Assembly (NCBI RefSeq): GCF_000733295.1
Contig: NZ_JPMI01000353.1
Span: 1 to 53,850, forward strand
DNA length: 53,850 nt
Reading direction: 5' to 3'
DNA from: Archangium violaceum Cb vi76
GTDB lineage: Bacteria > Myxococcota > Myxococcia > Myxococcales > Myxococcaceae
A program made the translations under genes and the position numbers. Below the pieces are notes generated by a model. The model did not search any database and had not been told where the DNA came from. It saw nothing but the letters and a program-made list of their open reading frames with translations. Positions 43,666 to 51,410 of this stretch are shown piece by piece (the stretch's first letter is position 1; every line of letters begins with the position of its first letter).

Positions 43666-43852
43666 GGATTTCCTCGGTATGGGGACTGCGATGTGACCGC
43701 GCCGAGCCCTGGCGCCTCTGGCATCCCGCCCCCGTGGCGGGCCCCGAGACGGCGCCTTCCAGACTGCGAAGGGCCAGCGTGGTGTGGGTGCGACATGCCA
43801 GCGCGGGCGGCCAGAGTCAAGCCGCCCGGCGGACAGGAGGGCCCTTCTTCGC

Positions 43853-44806
43853 CTAGACGAAGAGGGAGCTGAGCGAGTCGGCGCGGTGGATGCGCGCGAT
43901 GGCCTCACCGAAGAGTCGCTCGGTGGTGATGATCTTCAGCTTGCCGCAGGCCTGGGCGGCGGGCGAGAGCGGGACGGTGTCCGTCATGACGAGCTCCTCC
44001 AGCACCGAGTCCTGGATGCGCTGGATGGCGGGCCCGGAGAGGATGGGGTGGACGGCGTAGGCCACCACCCGGCGAGCGCCCCGCTCCTTGAGGGCGGCGG
44101 CCGCCTGGGTGAGCGTGCCCGCGGTGTCCACCATGTCGTCCACCAGCACCGCGTCCTTGCCGTTGACGTCTCCAATGAGGTTCATCACCTCGGAGGAGTT
44201 GGGCCGCGGCCGGCGCTTGTCGATGATGGCCAGGCCGCAGTTGAGCCGCTTGGAGTAGGCGCGCGCCCGCTCCACGCCGCCCGCGTCCGGCGACACGATG
44301 ACCATGTCCTGGGTGTCCGGGAACTTCTTGCGCAGGTCATCCAGGAAGACCGGCGAGGCGTAGAGGTGATCCGAGGGGATGTTGAAGAAGCCCTGGATCT
44401 GCCCGGCGTGCATGTCCATGGACACCACGCGCGTGGCCCCGGCCACCTCCAGCAGATCCGCCACCAGCTTGGCGGTGATGGGCGTGCGCGGCGCCACCTT
44501 GCGGTCCTGCCGGGCATACCCGTAGTAGGGGATGACGGCGTTGATGGAGCCCGCGCTCGCCCGCTTGAGGGCGTCGCAGATGATGAGCAGCTCCATCAGG
44601 TTGTCGTTCGTCGGCGGGCACGTGGACTGGACGATGAAGACGTCCAGGCCGCGGACGTTCTCGCCGATCTCCACGTGGATCTCCCCGTCCGAGAAGCGGC
44701 CCACGGAGGCCTTTCCCAGGGGACGCTTGAGATAGTCGCAGATGCGATGGGCCAGACCGGGGTTGGAACTCCCGGTGAACACCTTGAAGTCGCGGGGCTG
44801 CTGCAT
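43853..44806 (-). CDS. prs: Ribose-phosphate pyrophosphokinase
   Basis: This 317-residue enzyme makes PRPP, which the salvage enzymes tdk/upp/hpt neighbourhood uses (upp and hpt). Motifs are [70 protein letters not shown], and [19 protein letters not shown] (PRPP-binding). It lies between spoVG and rplY. An inverted repeat (44807-44827) directly precedes its ATG, and no Shine-Dalgarno is seen. Confidence 0.97.
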   Translation of the reverse strand: MQQPRDFKVFTGSSNPGLAHRICDYLKRPLGKASVGRFSDGEIHVEIGENVRGLDVFIVQSTCPPTNDNLMELLIICDALKRASAGSINAVIPYYGYARQDRKVAPRTPITAKLVADLLEVAGATRVVSMDMHAGQIQGFFNIPSDHLYASPVFLDDLRKKFPDTQDMVIVSPDAGGVERARAYSKRLNCGLAIIDKRRPRPNSSEVMNLIGDVNGKDAVLVDDMVDTAGTLTQAAAALKERGARRVVAYAVHPILSGPAIQRIQDSVLEELVMTDTVPLSPAAQACGKLKIITTERLFGEAIARIHRADSLSSLFV

Positions 44807-44851
44807 GGGCGCGCTACTAACGCGCCCCGTGGCGGAAGGGAAGCCCCTTCC
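44807..44851 (-). promoter_or_regulatory. Two hairpins in the prs leader, one abutting the start codon
   Basis: On the minus strand GGAAGGGGCTTCCCTTCC can fold with itself, and GGGCGCG-TTAGTAG-CGCGCCC is a perfect 7-bp stem whose last base touches the prs ATG. The second hairpin would block ribosome access unless opened. No ribosome-binding motif is visible. Function is inference. Confidence 0.45.
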
Positions 44852-44873
44852 ACCTGCTTCCTCGGGCCGGTGC

Positions 44874-45179
44874 TCAGTCGTGGTCGCCCGCGGCGGCCAG
44901 GAAGGGGCTCGGCGCCCCGCCCGGCATGTGCTGCTGCCGCTCGTACTCCTGGAGGATCGTCCGCTCCATCTGGTTGCGCGTGTCCGCGTTGAGCGGATGG
45001 GCGATGTCCTTGTACGTCCCGTCCTTGCGGCGCTTGGCCGGCATGGCGATGAACAAGCCGGACGCTCCGTGAATCACCTTCAAGTCCCGGATCACGAAAC
45101 AGTGATCCAGCGTGATGGTCACGTAGGCCTTCAGCTTATCTTCGTCGACCGGGTACACCTTGACGTCGGTGATGTTCAT
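44874..45179 (-). CDS. spoVG: SpoVG family protein
   Basis: This 101-residue protein starts [25 protein letters not shown] and has [42 protein letters not shown]. This is the full SpoVG site-specific nucleic-acid-binding domain. In myxobacteria the role is not established from this sequence. It is upstream of prs in the same direction. Confidence 0.95.
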   Translation of the reverse strand: MNITDVKVYPVDEDKLKAYVTITLDHCFVIRDLKVIHGASGLFIAMPAKRRKDGTYKDIAHPLNADTRNQMERTILQEYERQQHMPGGAPSPFLAAAGDHD

Positions 45180-45269
45180 GGTCCCCCCACAGACCCTCGA
45201 GGTACGAGCTGAGGGGGAGCCTGAATCGGACCGGGCCGGAAAAGCAAGTCTTGCGGGGCTTCTTGTGCG

Positions 45270-45632
45270 TCAACCGATGCCTCGGTGACACATGTGGGCC
45301 AGGAACGCGAGATGGTACACGTCGATGAGGACGTAGAGGGCGGCCCCCGCCTGGATGGCCCGCTGGCTCAGCCGCATGGAGCGGTGCAGGCACAGGAGCG
45401 TCAGCCCGAGGCTCACGATGGTGACCTTGATGGCCATGAAGGCCAGGGGCGAGTGCTCGTAGGCCACCCGCATCAGCGGGTTCAGCTCCTCGGCCACCTC
45501 CAGCTGTAAAAAGGTGAGGGTGAAGAGCCCGTCCAGCAGGTTGAGCACCAACAGAAGTACCGCCGCTGGCGTGATGTGGAACGAAGCTCCCTCGATACCT
45601 GCCCACCGTGATGCCTGCGTCGTCGCCGCCAC
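45270..45632 (-). CDS. DUF5658-type small membrane protein
   Basis: This 120-residue protein, from a GTG at 45632, has GGAGG five bases upstream; the longer open frame into the tdk promoter lacks such a signal. It has about four hydrophobic segments, with ASFHITPAAVLLLVLNLLDGLFTLTFLQLEVAEELNPLMR, the pattern I associate with DUF5658. It is divergent from tdk. Confidence 0.72.
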   Translation of the reverse strand: MAATTQASRWAGIEGASFHITPAAVLLLVLNLLDGLFTLTFLQLEVAEELNPLMRVAYEHSPLAFMAIKVTIVSLGLTLLCLHRSMRLSQRAIQAGAALYVLIDVYHLAFLAHMCHRGIG

Positions 45633-45804
45633 CCGGACCTCCCCGTTGGAATCCGGGGCGGGGTTCTTCAAGATGCTTGCCAACGCGCGGGGGTCCGGGA
45701 GGCCCGGTGCGGGAAGCGCGGGCGGCTTTTGAAAGTTGACGTGCCAGAAGGGGCGTGACAGAGGAGACCCGCGCTCCCGCACAGCCTCCCGACGAGCCCT
45801 CCGC

Positions 45805-46407
45805 GTGCAACAATTTCCCAATGACATCGGGTGGATAGAGGTCATCTGCGGCTCGATGTTCTCCGGCAAGACGGAGGAGTTGATCCGCCGCATCAAGCGG
45901 GCCGTCTACGGCAAGCAGGTCGTCCAGGTGTTCAAGCCTCGACTGGACAACCGCTATGACGAGACCCAGGTGGTCAGCCATTCCCAGCTCAAATTGACGT
46001 CCATTCCGATCGAACGGGCTGAAGAAATTTTCCATCACCTGTCCCCCAAGACGCAGGTGGTGGGCATCGACGAAGTGCAGTTCTTCGGCACCGAGGTGGT
46101 GGCGGTGTGTGAGGCCCTGGCCAACCGCGGCATCCGCGTGGTCGTCGCGGGGCTGGACCAGGACTACCAGGGCCGCCCCTTCGAGCCGATGCCGCAGCTG
46201 CTGGCCATCGCCGAGTACGTGACGAAGCAACTGGCCATCTGTGTGGTGTGTGGGAATCCGGCCAACCGCTCGCAGCGTCTCGTGGATAGTGGAGAGCGCG
46301 TGGTGGTGGGCGCCGCCGGGGCCTACGAGGCCCGCTGCCGCAAGTGCCACCGGGCCGAGCCCACCGAGGCCACGCCTCCCCAGACGCTCGATCTGTTCGA
46401 ACACTAG
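45805..46407 (+). CDS. tdk: Thymidine kinase
   Basis: This 200-residue protein, from a GTG at 45805, has IGWIEVICGSMFSGKTEELIRRIKRA (Walker A), AVVAVCEALANRGIRVVVAGLD, and the zinc site CVVCGNPANRS with CRKCH. Family length is about 200, supporting this start over the longer TTG frame at 45736. It phosphorylates thymidine for DNA synthesis. It begins the tdk-upp-hpt salvage series. Confidence 0.92.
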   Translation: MQQFPNDIGWIEVICGSMFSGKTEELIRRIKRAVYGKQVVQVFKPRLDNRYDETQVVSHSQLKLTSIPIERAEEIFHHLSPKTQVVGIDEVQFFGTEVVAVCEALANRGIRVVVAGLDQDYQGRPFEPMPQLLAIAEYVTKQLAICVVCGNPANRSQRLVDSGERVVVGAAGAYEARCRKCHRAEPTEATPPQTLDLFEH

Positions 46408-46438
46408 AAGCCCTGACTGCAGCTCCAGAGGTCCGGCC

Positions 46439-47254
46439 ATGCGCGACACCCTCTACGCCAACGTTCCCTTCCAGTTGAGCGAGATGCCCCACCGGTATGG
46501 CCCCAACGTGCACCTGGTGGGCAACCCCTTCCTGCTCTCGCAACTGGCGAAGCTGTGCAGCAAGGGCACGGTGCAGCCGGACATCAACCGGCTGGTGGCG
46601 CTGCTCTACACGGACCTGGTGAAGACGGTCATCAACGCGGAGTTCCCCCGCAAGATGGTGGCCATGCCCACCCGGATGATCGATCACACGCCCCAGGGCA
46701 TGTACCAGGGCGAGGTGATCGATCCGGCGGTGCGCGCGGTGACGGTGAACATCGCCCGCGCCGGCACGCTGCCCTCGCAGGTGACGTACGATCTGCTCAA
46801 CACCACGGTGGATCCGGTGCTGGTGCGCCAGGATCACATCATCATGAGCCGGATGATCGACGCCAAGGAGGCGGTGGTGGGCTCGAACATCGGCGGGGCC
46901 AAGATTGGCGGGGACATCGACGACGCCATCGTCCTCTTCCCGGACCCGATGGGCGCCACCGGCGGCAGCCTGAGCACCGCGGTGTCCATGTACAAGGAGA
47001 AGGTCCCCGGCACGCCCCGGCGAATCCTGAGCCTCAACCTGATCGTCACCCCCGAGTTCCTGCGGAGGATTTCCCGCGAGCATCCGGATGTGGTGGTGTA
47101 CGCGCTGCGCCTGGACCGCGGGCTGTCACCGCCGGAGGTGTTCGGCACGGTGCCCGGCGAGCTGTGGGAGAAGGAGCGGGGGCTGGATGACCGGCAATAC
47201 ATCGTCCCCGGTGGCGGCGGCTTCGGGGAGATCATGAACAACGCGTACGTGTAG
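46439..47254 (+). CDS. upp: Uracil phosphoribosyltransferase-like protein
   Basis: This 271-residue protein has the phosphoribosyltransferase loop IVLFPDPMGATGGSLSTAVS. It is longer than the ~208-residue E. coli enzyme because of an N-terminal extension (MRDTLYANVPFQLSEMPHRYGPNVHLVGNPFLLSQL) and a C-terminal piece (ELWEKERGLDDRQYIVPGGGGFGE). It should convert uracil and PRPP to UMP. Position between tdk and hpt fits nucleobase salvage. Confidence 0.85.
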   Translation: MRDTLYANVPFQLSEMPHRYGPNVHLVGNPFLLSQLAKLCSKGTVQPDINRLVALLYTDLVKTVINAEFPRKMVAMPTRMIDHTPQGMYQGEVIDPAVRAVTVNIARAGTLPSQVTYDLLNTTVDPVLVRQDHIIMSRMIDAKEAVVGSNIGGAKIGGDIDDAIVLFPDPMGATGGSLSTAVSMYKEKVPGTPRRILSLNLIVTPEFLRRISREHPDVVVYALRLDRGLSPPEVFGTVPGELWEKERGLDDRQYIVPGGGGFGEIMNNAYV

Positions 47255-47264
47255 AGGTACGACC

Positions 47265-47798
47265 GTGGCTTTCTACGAGCAGGATGTCGGCGTCCACATC
47301 GATGAGAAGAAGCTCCAGGCGCGCGTGCGCGAGCTGGGTGAGCAGATCACCCGCGACTACCAGGGCAAGGAGCTGACGCTCGTTTGCGTGCTCAAGGGCT
47401 CGGCGTTCTTCGCCATGGACCTGGCGCGCTCCGTGGACCTGCCGCTGACGATCGAGTTCCTCGGGGTGTCCTCGTACCAGGGCGGCACCGAGACGACGGG
47501 CGAGGTGCGCATCACCACCGACGTGAGCAAGCCCATGGCGGGCAAGCACCTGCTCGTCATCGAGGACATCATCGACACCGGGCTCACCATGAGCTTCCTG
47601 CTGGAGAACCTCAAGGCCCGCCACCCGGCGTCCCTGAAGGTGTGCTCGCTGCTGGAGAAGCCCGCGCGCGCCCGCACCCAGATTCCCATCGACTACAAGG
47701 GCTTCGTCATCGACGACGTCTTCGTGGTGGGCTACGGGCTCGACTACACCGAGCGCTACCGCAACCTGCCCTTCATCGGCGTGATGAAGGGGAAGTAG
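47265..47798 (+). CDS. hpt: Hypoxanthine phosphoribosyltransferase
   Basis: This 177-residue protein, from a GTG at 47265, has LVCVLKGSAFFAMDLARSV, EFLGVSSYQGGTETTGEVRI, and VIEDIIDTGLTMSFL (PRPP-binding) with FVIDDVFVVGYGLDYTERYRNLPFIGV, all standard for Hpt. It converts hypoxanthine (and guanine) to nucleotides using PRPP. It lies 10 bases after upp. Confidence 0.97.
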   Translation: MAFYEQDVGVHIDEKKLQARVRELGEQITRDYQGKELTLVCVLKGSAFFAMDLARSVDLPLTIEFLGVSSYQGGTETTGEVRITTDVSKPMAGKHLLVIEDIIDTGLTMSFLLENLKARHPASLKVCSLLEKPARARTQIPIDYKGFVIDDVFVVGYGLDYTERYRNLPFIGVMKGK

Positions 47799-48111
47799 TT
47801 CCGAAGTCCTCCGCAGCGTTCGGGGCCTGCTCAGGGTCCCGGTGCTCCTGGCGAGGTAGTCCGCTCCTCCCCATGGTCTGACCCATGCTGGCGTGCAGGT
47901 CCAGCCCTCCGAGGGGCGATGCCAGCCACTCCCGCTCCGTGCCCTCCGCACCCGATTCGCCGTACTCTCCCGGCGCCGTCGGCTCCGGCGCGGGAATCTC
48001 CCGTGCCAGGGCCAGCAGGGGGCCTGGCTGTGAATGGCGCGAGCGGAACTCGCGCACGTGGGCTGGCACGAGCACCAATGAACAGAGCCAGTGGGAAACA
48101 TCCTCCAGCCT
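47799..48111. other. Gap between convergent hpt and cysteine-rich gene
   Basis: About 313 bases. A minus-strand frame of 101 codons (47773-48078) covers part but has no family pattern, overlaps the end of hpt and has Ser/Gly/Pro-rich composition. I see no terminator with a T-run and no RNA gene. Confidence 0.5.
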
Positions 48112-49017
48112 TCACGAATCTTTTCTCGCGGAGGCGGGGTCGGGAACGCACACCCAGGGTTGGCTCGGATGGTTGCGGCCACAGCGGAAACCCGGACCGC
48201 AGGCAGAGGAGTTTTCGGGGTTGCATGCCCTGCGGCATTGAAAGAGGAAGCAGGCTGTTTCCTCCGGACAAGGCGGTTCGCCCTCACCACAGTTCTTCAA
48301 ACATTCCATCCAGATATGGCCTGGGGTTCGAGGATTGGCGTTGAGCGTGCAGGCCAGGTCCTGCGGGCATGGGGTTTGTTGACAGTCCTGTCCGTGAATC
48401 GTCATGCAGATGGAGCCCTGCCCTCCCATCAGCTCGACACAGCGCTGGCCCGCCGGACAGGGCCGGCCTTTACACGTGGGCATGCAGTAAGGTCCTTCTT
48501 CGCCTGCATGACAGGAGTACCCTTCCGGGCAACTGGAGGGCTCGTCCGCCCGGCATGGGCGGCCGCAGAATCCTTGGCAGAAGAGGCCCTTCGCACAGCC
48601 CTCCTTCGGGCTTTCAGGTAGGCTTTCACAGAGTTCTCCCTCCTGGCGCACACCGAGAAGGGAGCAGATACCAATGACATCCTTGCCGTTTTCAGCGGAC
48701 CAGGGTCTGCACGTGAAGCCCTGTGGGCAATGCGCGTCTTCCGTGCACAAGCTGTCCGTACAATAGTGCCGCGCTGTCCGTGCATCGGAGACGCAGCGGA
48801 GTTGAGGCGCGCAGTCCGTGTCCGTACGGCAGTCATGCTCGTAGGTGCTCAGGCGCAGGCGCTCCTCATGCGAAAGCCTGGGGATGAGTGTCCTGCCGTG
48901 GGGCAGTGTCATCCGCGCACCGGCCCCAGGCCCGGACATGGCGACGAGGAGCAGCCACATCAGGGGCAGAGGGATGAGAAGCAACAGCAATGTAGGCAGC
49001 ACCGTGCGCCATTTCAC
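48112..49017 (-). CDS. Membrane-anchored cysteine-rich repeat protein (32 Cys)
   Basis: This 301-residue protein has an N-terminal transmembrane helix (about 8-27) and then a long outside region with 32 cysteines. Many lie in the repeat C-x(4-8)-C-x5-C, as in CTEDAHCPQGFTC, CRADEPSSCPEGYSC, CQQTPCPQDLAC and CGEGEPPCPEETAC. The even number suggests stable disulfides in an extracytoplasmic rod or binding domain. A small lipoprotein gene lies just upstream, 12 bases away. No known enzyme motif. Confidence 0.8.
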   Translation of the reverse strand: MKWRTVLPTLLLLLIPLPLMWLLLVAMSGPGAGARMTLPHGRTLIPRLSHEERLRLSTYEHDCRTDTDCAPQLRCVSDARTARHYCTDSLCTEDAHCPQGFTCRPWSAENGKDVIGICSLLGVRQEGELCESLPESPKEGCAKGLFCQGFCGRPCRADEPSSCPEGYSCHAGEEGPYCMPTCKGRPCPAGQRCVELMGGQGSICMTIHGQDCQQTPCPQDLACTLNANPRTPGHIWMECLKNCGEGEPPCPEETACFLFQCRRACNPENSSACGPGFRCGRNHPSQPWVCVPDPASARKDS

Positions 49018-49029
49018 GTGCCACTCCTG

Positions 49030-49263
49030 CTACTCCCTGGCGGGTCTACATACGCTTGGACAGTCCTTTTGCTTCGAGGACAGTCTGGTCCAATAGTCAT
49101 TACCGCATTTCTCCATCCATTCTTGCGTGCTCATGTGGCATTGCGGATGGAGGTTCACCATGTCCCGGTGGAGTGCCATGGGAATGGTTCCGTCCGGGCC
49201 AAAGGCCGTGCAGCCCATCATCACGGTGAGCAGCAACAACACCAGTAACGGTCTTGTTGGCAT
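49030..49263 (-). CDS. Small lipoprotein
   Basis: This 77-residue protein starts MPTRPLLVLLLLTVMMGC (C18, MMGC lipobox) with GGGAGG four bases upstream. It has four further cysteines (QC, KC, and the CPSVC end). It is expressed with the cysteine-rich protein. The spacing does not match the six-Cys cassettes. Function unknown. Confidence 0.75.
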   Translation of the reverse strand: MPTRPLLVLLLLTVMMGCTAFGPDGTIPMALHRDMVNLHPQCHMSTQEWMEKCGNDYWTRLSSKQKDCPSVCRPARE

Positions 49264-49294
49264 AAGGCCTCCCTGTTCGCAGCCGGGGCCGTGC

Positions 49295-49870
49295 TCAAGC
49301 GCGCCGGGCCCGCGTTCCAGCTGGGGCCTTCTTCGCCGCCGTCTTCCGGGTAGCGGACTTCTTCGCGGGTGCCTTCTTCACCGCGGACTTCTTCGCGGGC
49401 GCCTTCTTCGTGGTGGATGGCGCGGACTTCCGGGCTGGCGCACTCCGGGCCTTGGTGGGCGCGGCCTTCGTCCTGGGCGCTTCCGCCGCACCGCTCAGTT
49501 GCGCCACGAGCTTCTTGGGCGCCACCGCGCGGTAGCTCTCGTCCAGCCACTTGCGCAGCATGTCGAGAGGCGGCGTGTCACGCGCACCGAAGCTGGCCGA
49601 CACCCAGCCGCTCTTGCCCAGGCCGTACCCCGTCGGCTGCACGAACGGCAGCATCAGCGCCGCCCCGTTCGACTGCGGCAGCTTCATGGACATCGACAGG
49701 CCCTCGCCCGTCAGCGACAGGAAGACGAAGGCCTTCCCCTTGACCTTGAGCGTCCGGTGCCCCCAGGGGAAGTCCTCGGTCACCTCGGGGTAGCCCATGC
49801 CCGCCTCGCGCAGGGCCAGCTCGAAGGGCTCGAGCCGCTTCATCTCGGGGGGAACCGGCGTCATCGTCAT
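49295..49870 (-). CDS. MmcQ/YjbR-like protein with Lys/Ala-rich C-terminus
   Basis: This 191-residue protein's first ~110 residues have the YjbR/MmcQ DNA-binding-like pattern (YPEVTEDFPWGHRTLKVKGKAFVFLSL, WVSASF). The last ~60 residues are Lys/Ala/Pro repeats (KKAPAKKSAVKKAPAKKS) like histone H1 tails. I chose ATG 49870 with GAGGAG nine bases upstream. The tail may bind nucleic acids or be a flexible linker. Confidence 0.75.
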   Translation of the reverse strand: MTMTPVPPEMKRLEPFELALREAGMGYPEVTEDFPWGHRTLKVKGKAFVFLSLTGEGLSMSMKLPQSNGAALMLPFVQPTGYGLGKSGWVSASFGARDTPPLDMLRKWLDESYRAVAPKKLVAQLSGAAEAPRTKAAPTKARSAPARKSAPSTTKKAPAKKSAVKKAPAKKSATRKTAAKKAPAGTRARRA

Positions 49871-49922
49871 GGCGTGCGTCTCCTCGTGGGGCGCCAGATT
49901 ACCCCACGCGGACACGCCTCCC

Positions 49923-50378
49923 TTACTTCTTCGGCTTCAACAGCGTGAGCACCTGGGTGAACGTCCTGTCGCCATTCGGCGTGGTGCTCAGCACGCCGCT
50001 CGCTCCCTCGAAGGTGCCCGTGCCTCCGATGATCGGAATCAGCGACGTGCCCGTCTCGGCTTCCCGGCCCGCCACCGTGATGGTCCCCTCGGCCATCGTC
50101 AGCGTCCACTGGCACTCGCTGAACTGCCCCGGCAGCGTCCGGATGCAGTAGCCACTGTTGCTCCCGATCGTCTCCTTCGCCTCGTTCAACAGCGGCTGGT
50201 CGAACACGAACATGTCGCCCGGCGAGTCACCCGGAGGACCCAGATCCACCGGCGTGGCGATGCCGCTGCGGGCATCCGCGATGGTGTTCAGCGTCCAGGC
50301 TTCCTCCGCGGGTGCGTTGTTGACACAGCTCAACATCGGTGCCGCGGTCAAGACAGCCATGAGCAGCATCTTGCGCAT
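49923..50378 (-). CDS. Allene-oxide-cyclase-barrel-like lipoprotein
   Basis: This 151-residue protein has a signal peptide ending MLSC (C18) and AAGGAGG six bases before ATG 50378. The body has GDMFVFDQPLLNEAKETIGSNSGYCIRTL, ECQWTLTMAEGTITVAG and GGTGTFEGASGV, the pattern of the allene oxide cyclase/dirigent barrel. Members in bacteria have unproven roles. It is alone in its unit. Confidence 0.75.
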   Translation of the reverse strand: MRKMLLMAVLTAAPMLSCVNNAPAEEAWTLNTIADARSGIATPVDLGPPGDSPGDMFVFDQPLLNEAKETIGSNSGYCIRTLPGQFSECQWTLTMAEGTITVAGREAETGTSLIPIIGGTGTFEGASGVLSTTPNGDRTFTQVLTLLKPKK

Positions 50379-50460
50379 CTGGTCCCTCCTTGGGGTGGCT
50401 CGCTTTGGAGCCAACCCGCGCACCTAGCGCCCGGAGGGTGACAGGGCAAATTCCTCGGTC

Positions 50461-51309
50461 TTACTGGGGACGCTGCTGCGTCTCGGTGTCGCTGGTCCGC
50501 ACTCCCGCCGGAGGCGCCGTCGTGGGCGGCGGCGTGGCCTCGGTGCCCTGGGGTGGGGCCGCCTGCTGGCCCTCGGGGGCCGGAGGAGGGAGGCCCATTC
50601 CGGACGGCTGCGGGGAAGCGCCGGCCTCGGCCAGGCTGGCGTCCACCGTCCTCAGCGCCTTCTCCAGCGCCTGCGCCGCCGGGCCCACCACGCTGAGCAT
50701 CTGGTTGGCCCGCTGCGTGTTCCGGTTGCGGCTCTCCGACGCGATCTTCAGCTGCGTCAGCGCCTCCGTCACGTCCCGCCGCGCCTGCTCCAGCTTCTGC
50801 CTCGCCTGGAAGAAGGCCACGTCCGCCTTCATCGTCTCCAGCGTGCGGCGCTGCTCCTCCGTCAGCCCGGACAGCAGCTCCGCCCGACGCAGGAAGTAGA
50901 GCCCCTTCTCCAGCACCGCCGGATCGTCCGACTGCACCCGCGGCCGGGCCAGCCCCTCCAACACCGGGAAGAGGGCCCGGTCCAGCTCGTCCCGCTCGGT
51001 GAAGCGCTGCTCCAGGAGCGCCGAGACGTCCCGGCCCTCGGTGGACAGGGGGGCGTAGGCGTCCGCCAGCCGCGCGTCCCCGGGACGGTAGGGCGCCGCC
51101 CCCGTGGGCAGCAGCCGCCCCTTCATCACCACCAACTGCCCGTTTTCCTGGGCCAGGGTGAAGGTGCGGGCGTTGAGCTGCGAGAGCAGGAAGGCCACCG
51201 CCCCTCCCAGGCCCAGGATGATGAGGGTGACGAGCAGCCGCGTGAAGGCGCTCGTGGCCCGGCGGCCGAAGCCCGGCCGGTTCTGCTGTGGGTTCATCAT
51301 GGGATTCAT
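50461..51309 (-). CDS. Membrane protein with coiled-coil and Pro-rich tail, unknown function
   Basis: This 282-residue protein starts MNPMMNPQQNRPGFGRR, followed by one transmembrane helix (about 23-44). A coiled-coil-like helix (about 150-200, RQKLEQARRDVTEALTQLK) and a Pro/Gln/Thr-rich C-terminus complete it. GGAG precedes ATG by eight bases. No domain is recognised. It is divergent from the gene at 51411. Confidence 0.7.
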   Translation of the reverse strand: MNPMMNPQQNRPGFGRRATSAFTRLLVTLIILGLGGAVAFLLSQLNARTFTLAQENGQLVVMKGRLLPTGAAPYRPGDARLADAYAPLSTEGRDVSALLEQRFTERDELDRALFPVLEGLARPRVQSDDPAVLEKGLYFLRRAELLSGLTEEQRRTLETMKADVAFFQARQKLEQARRDVTEALTQLKIASESRNRNTQRANQMLSVVGPAAQALEKALRTVDASLAEAGASPQPSGMGLPPPAPEGQQAAPPQGTEATPPPTTAPPAGVRTSDTETQQRPQ

Positions 51310-51410
51310 GGTGCTTGCTCCCCAGACGTCCAGGCGGCGAGCCGATTTCCCGGCCCCAGTGCTTTCCTTGGGACAACCGTCCCAAGGGCTATACTCGGTT
51401 GGCCCTACTC

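Noticed and set aside
43666-43852. tRNA gene between rplY and prs
   Set aside because: No cloverleaf or CCA/T-arm motif GGTTCGAATCC was found.
47773-48078. Minus-strand frame of 101 codons between hpt and the Cys-rich gene
   Set aside because: Overlaps hpt, no recognisable protein pattern and no clear ribosome site; could still be a small gene.
49030-49263. Third six-Cys cassette lipoprotein
   Set aside because: Cysteine spacing differs and no TREEA-W gene follows; its partner is the 32-Cys protein.
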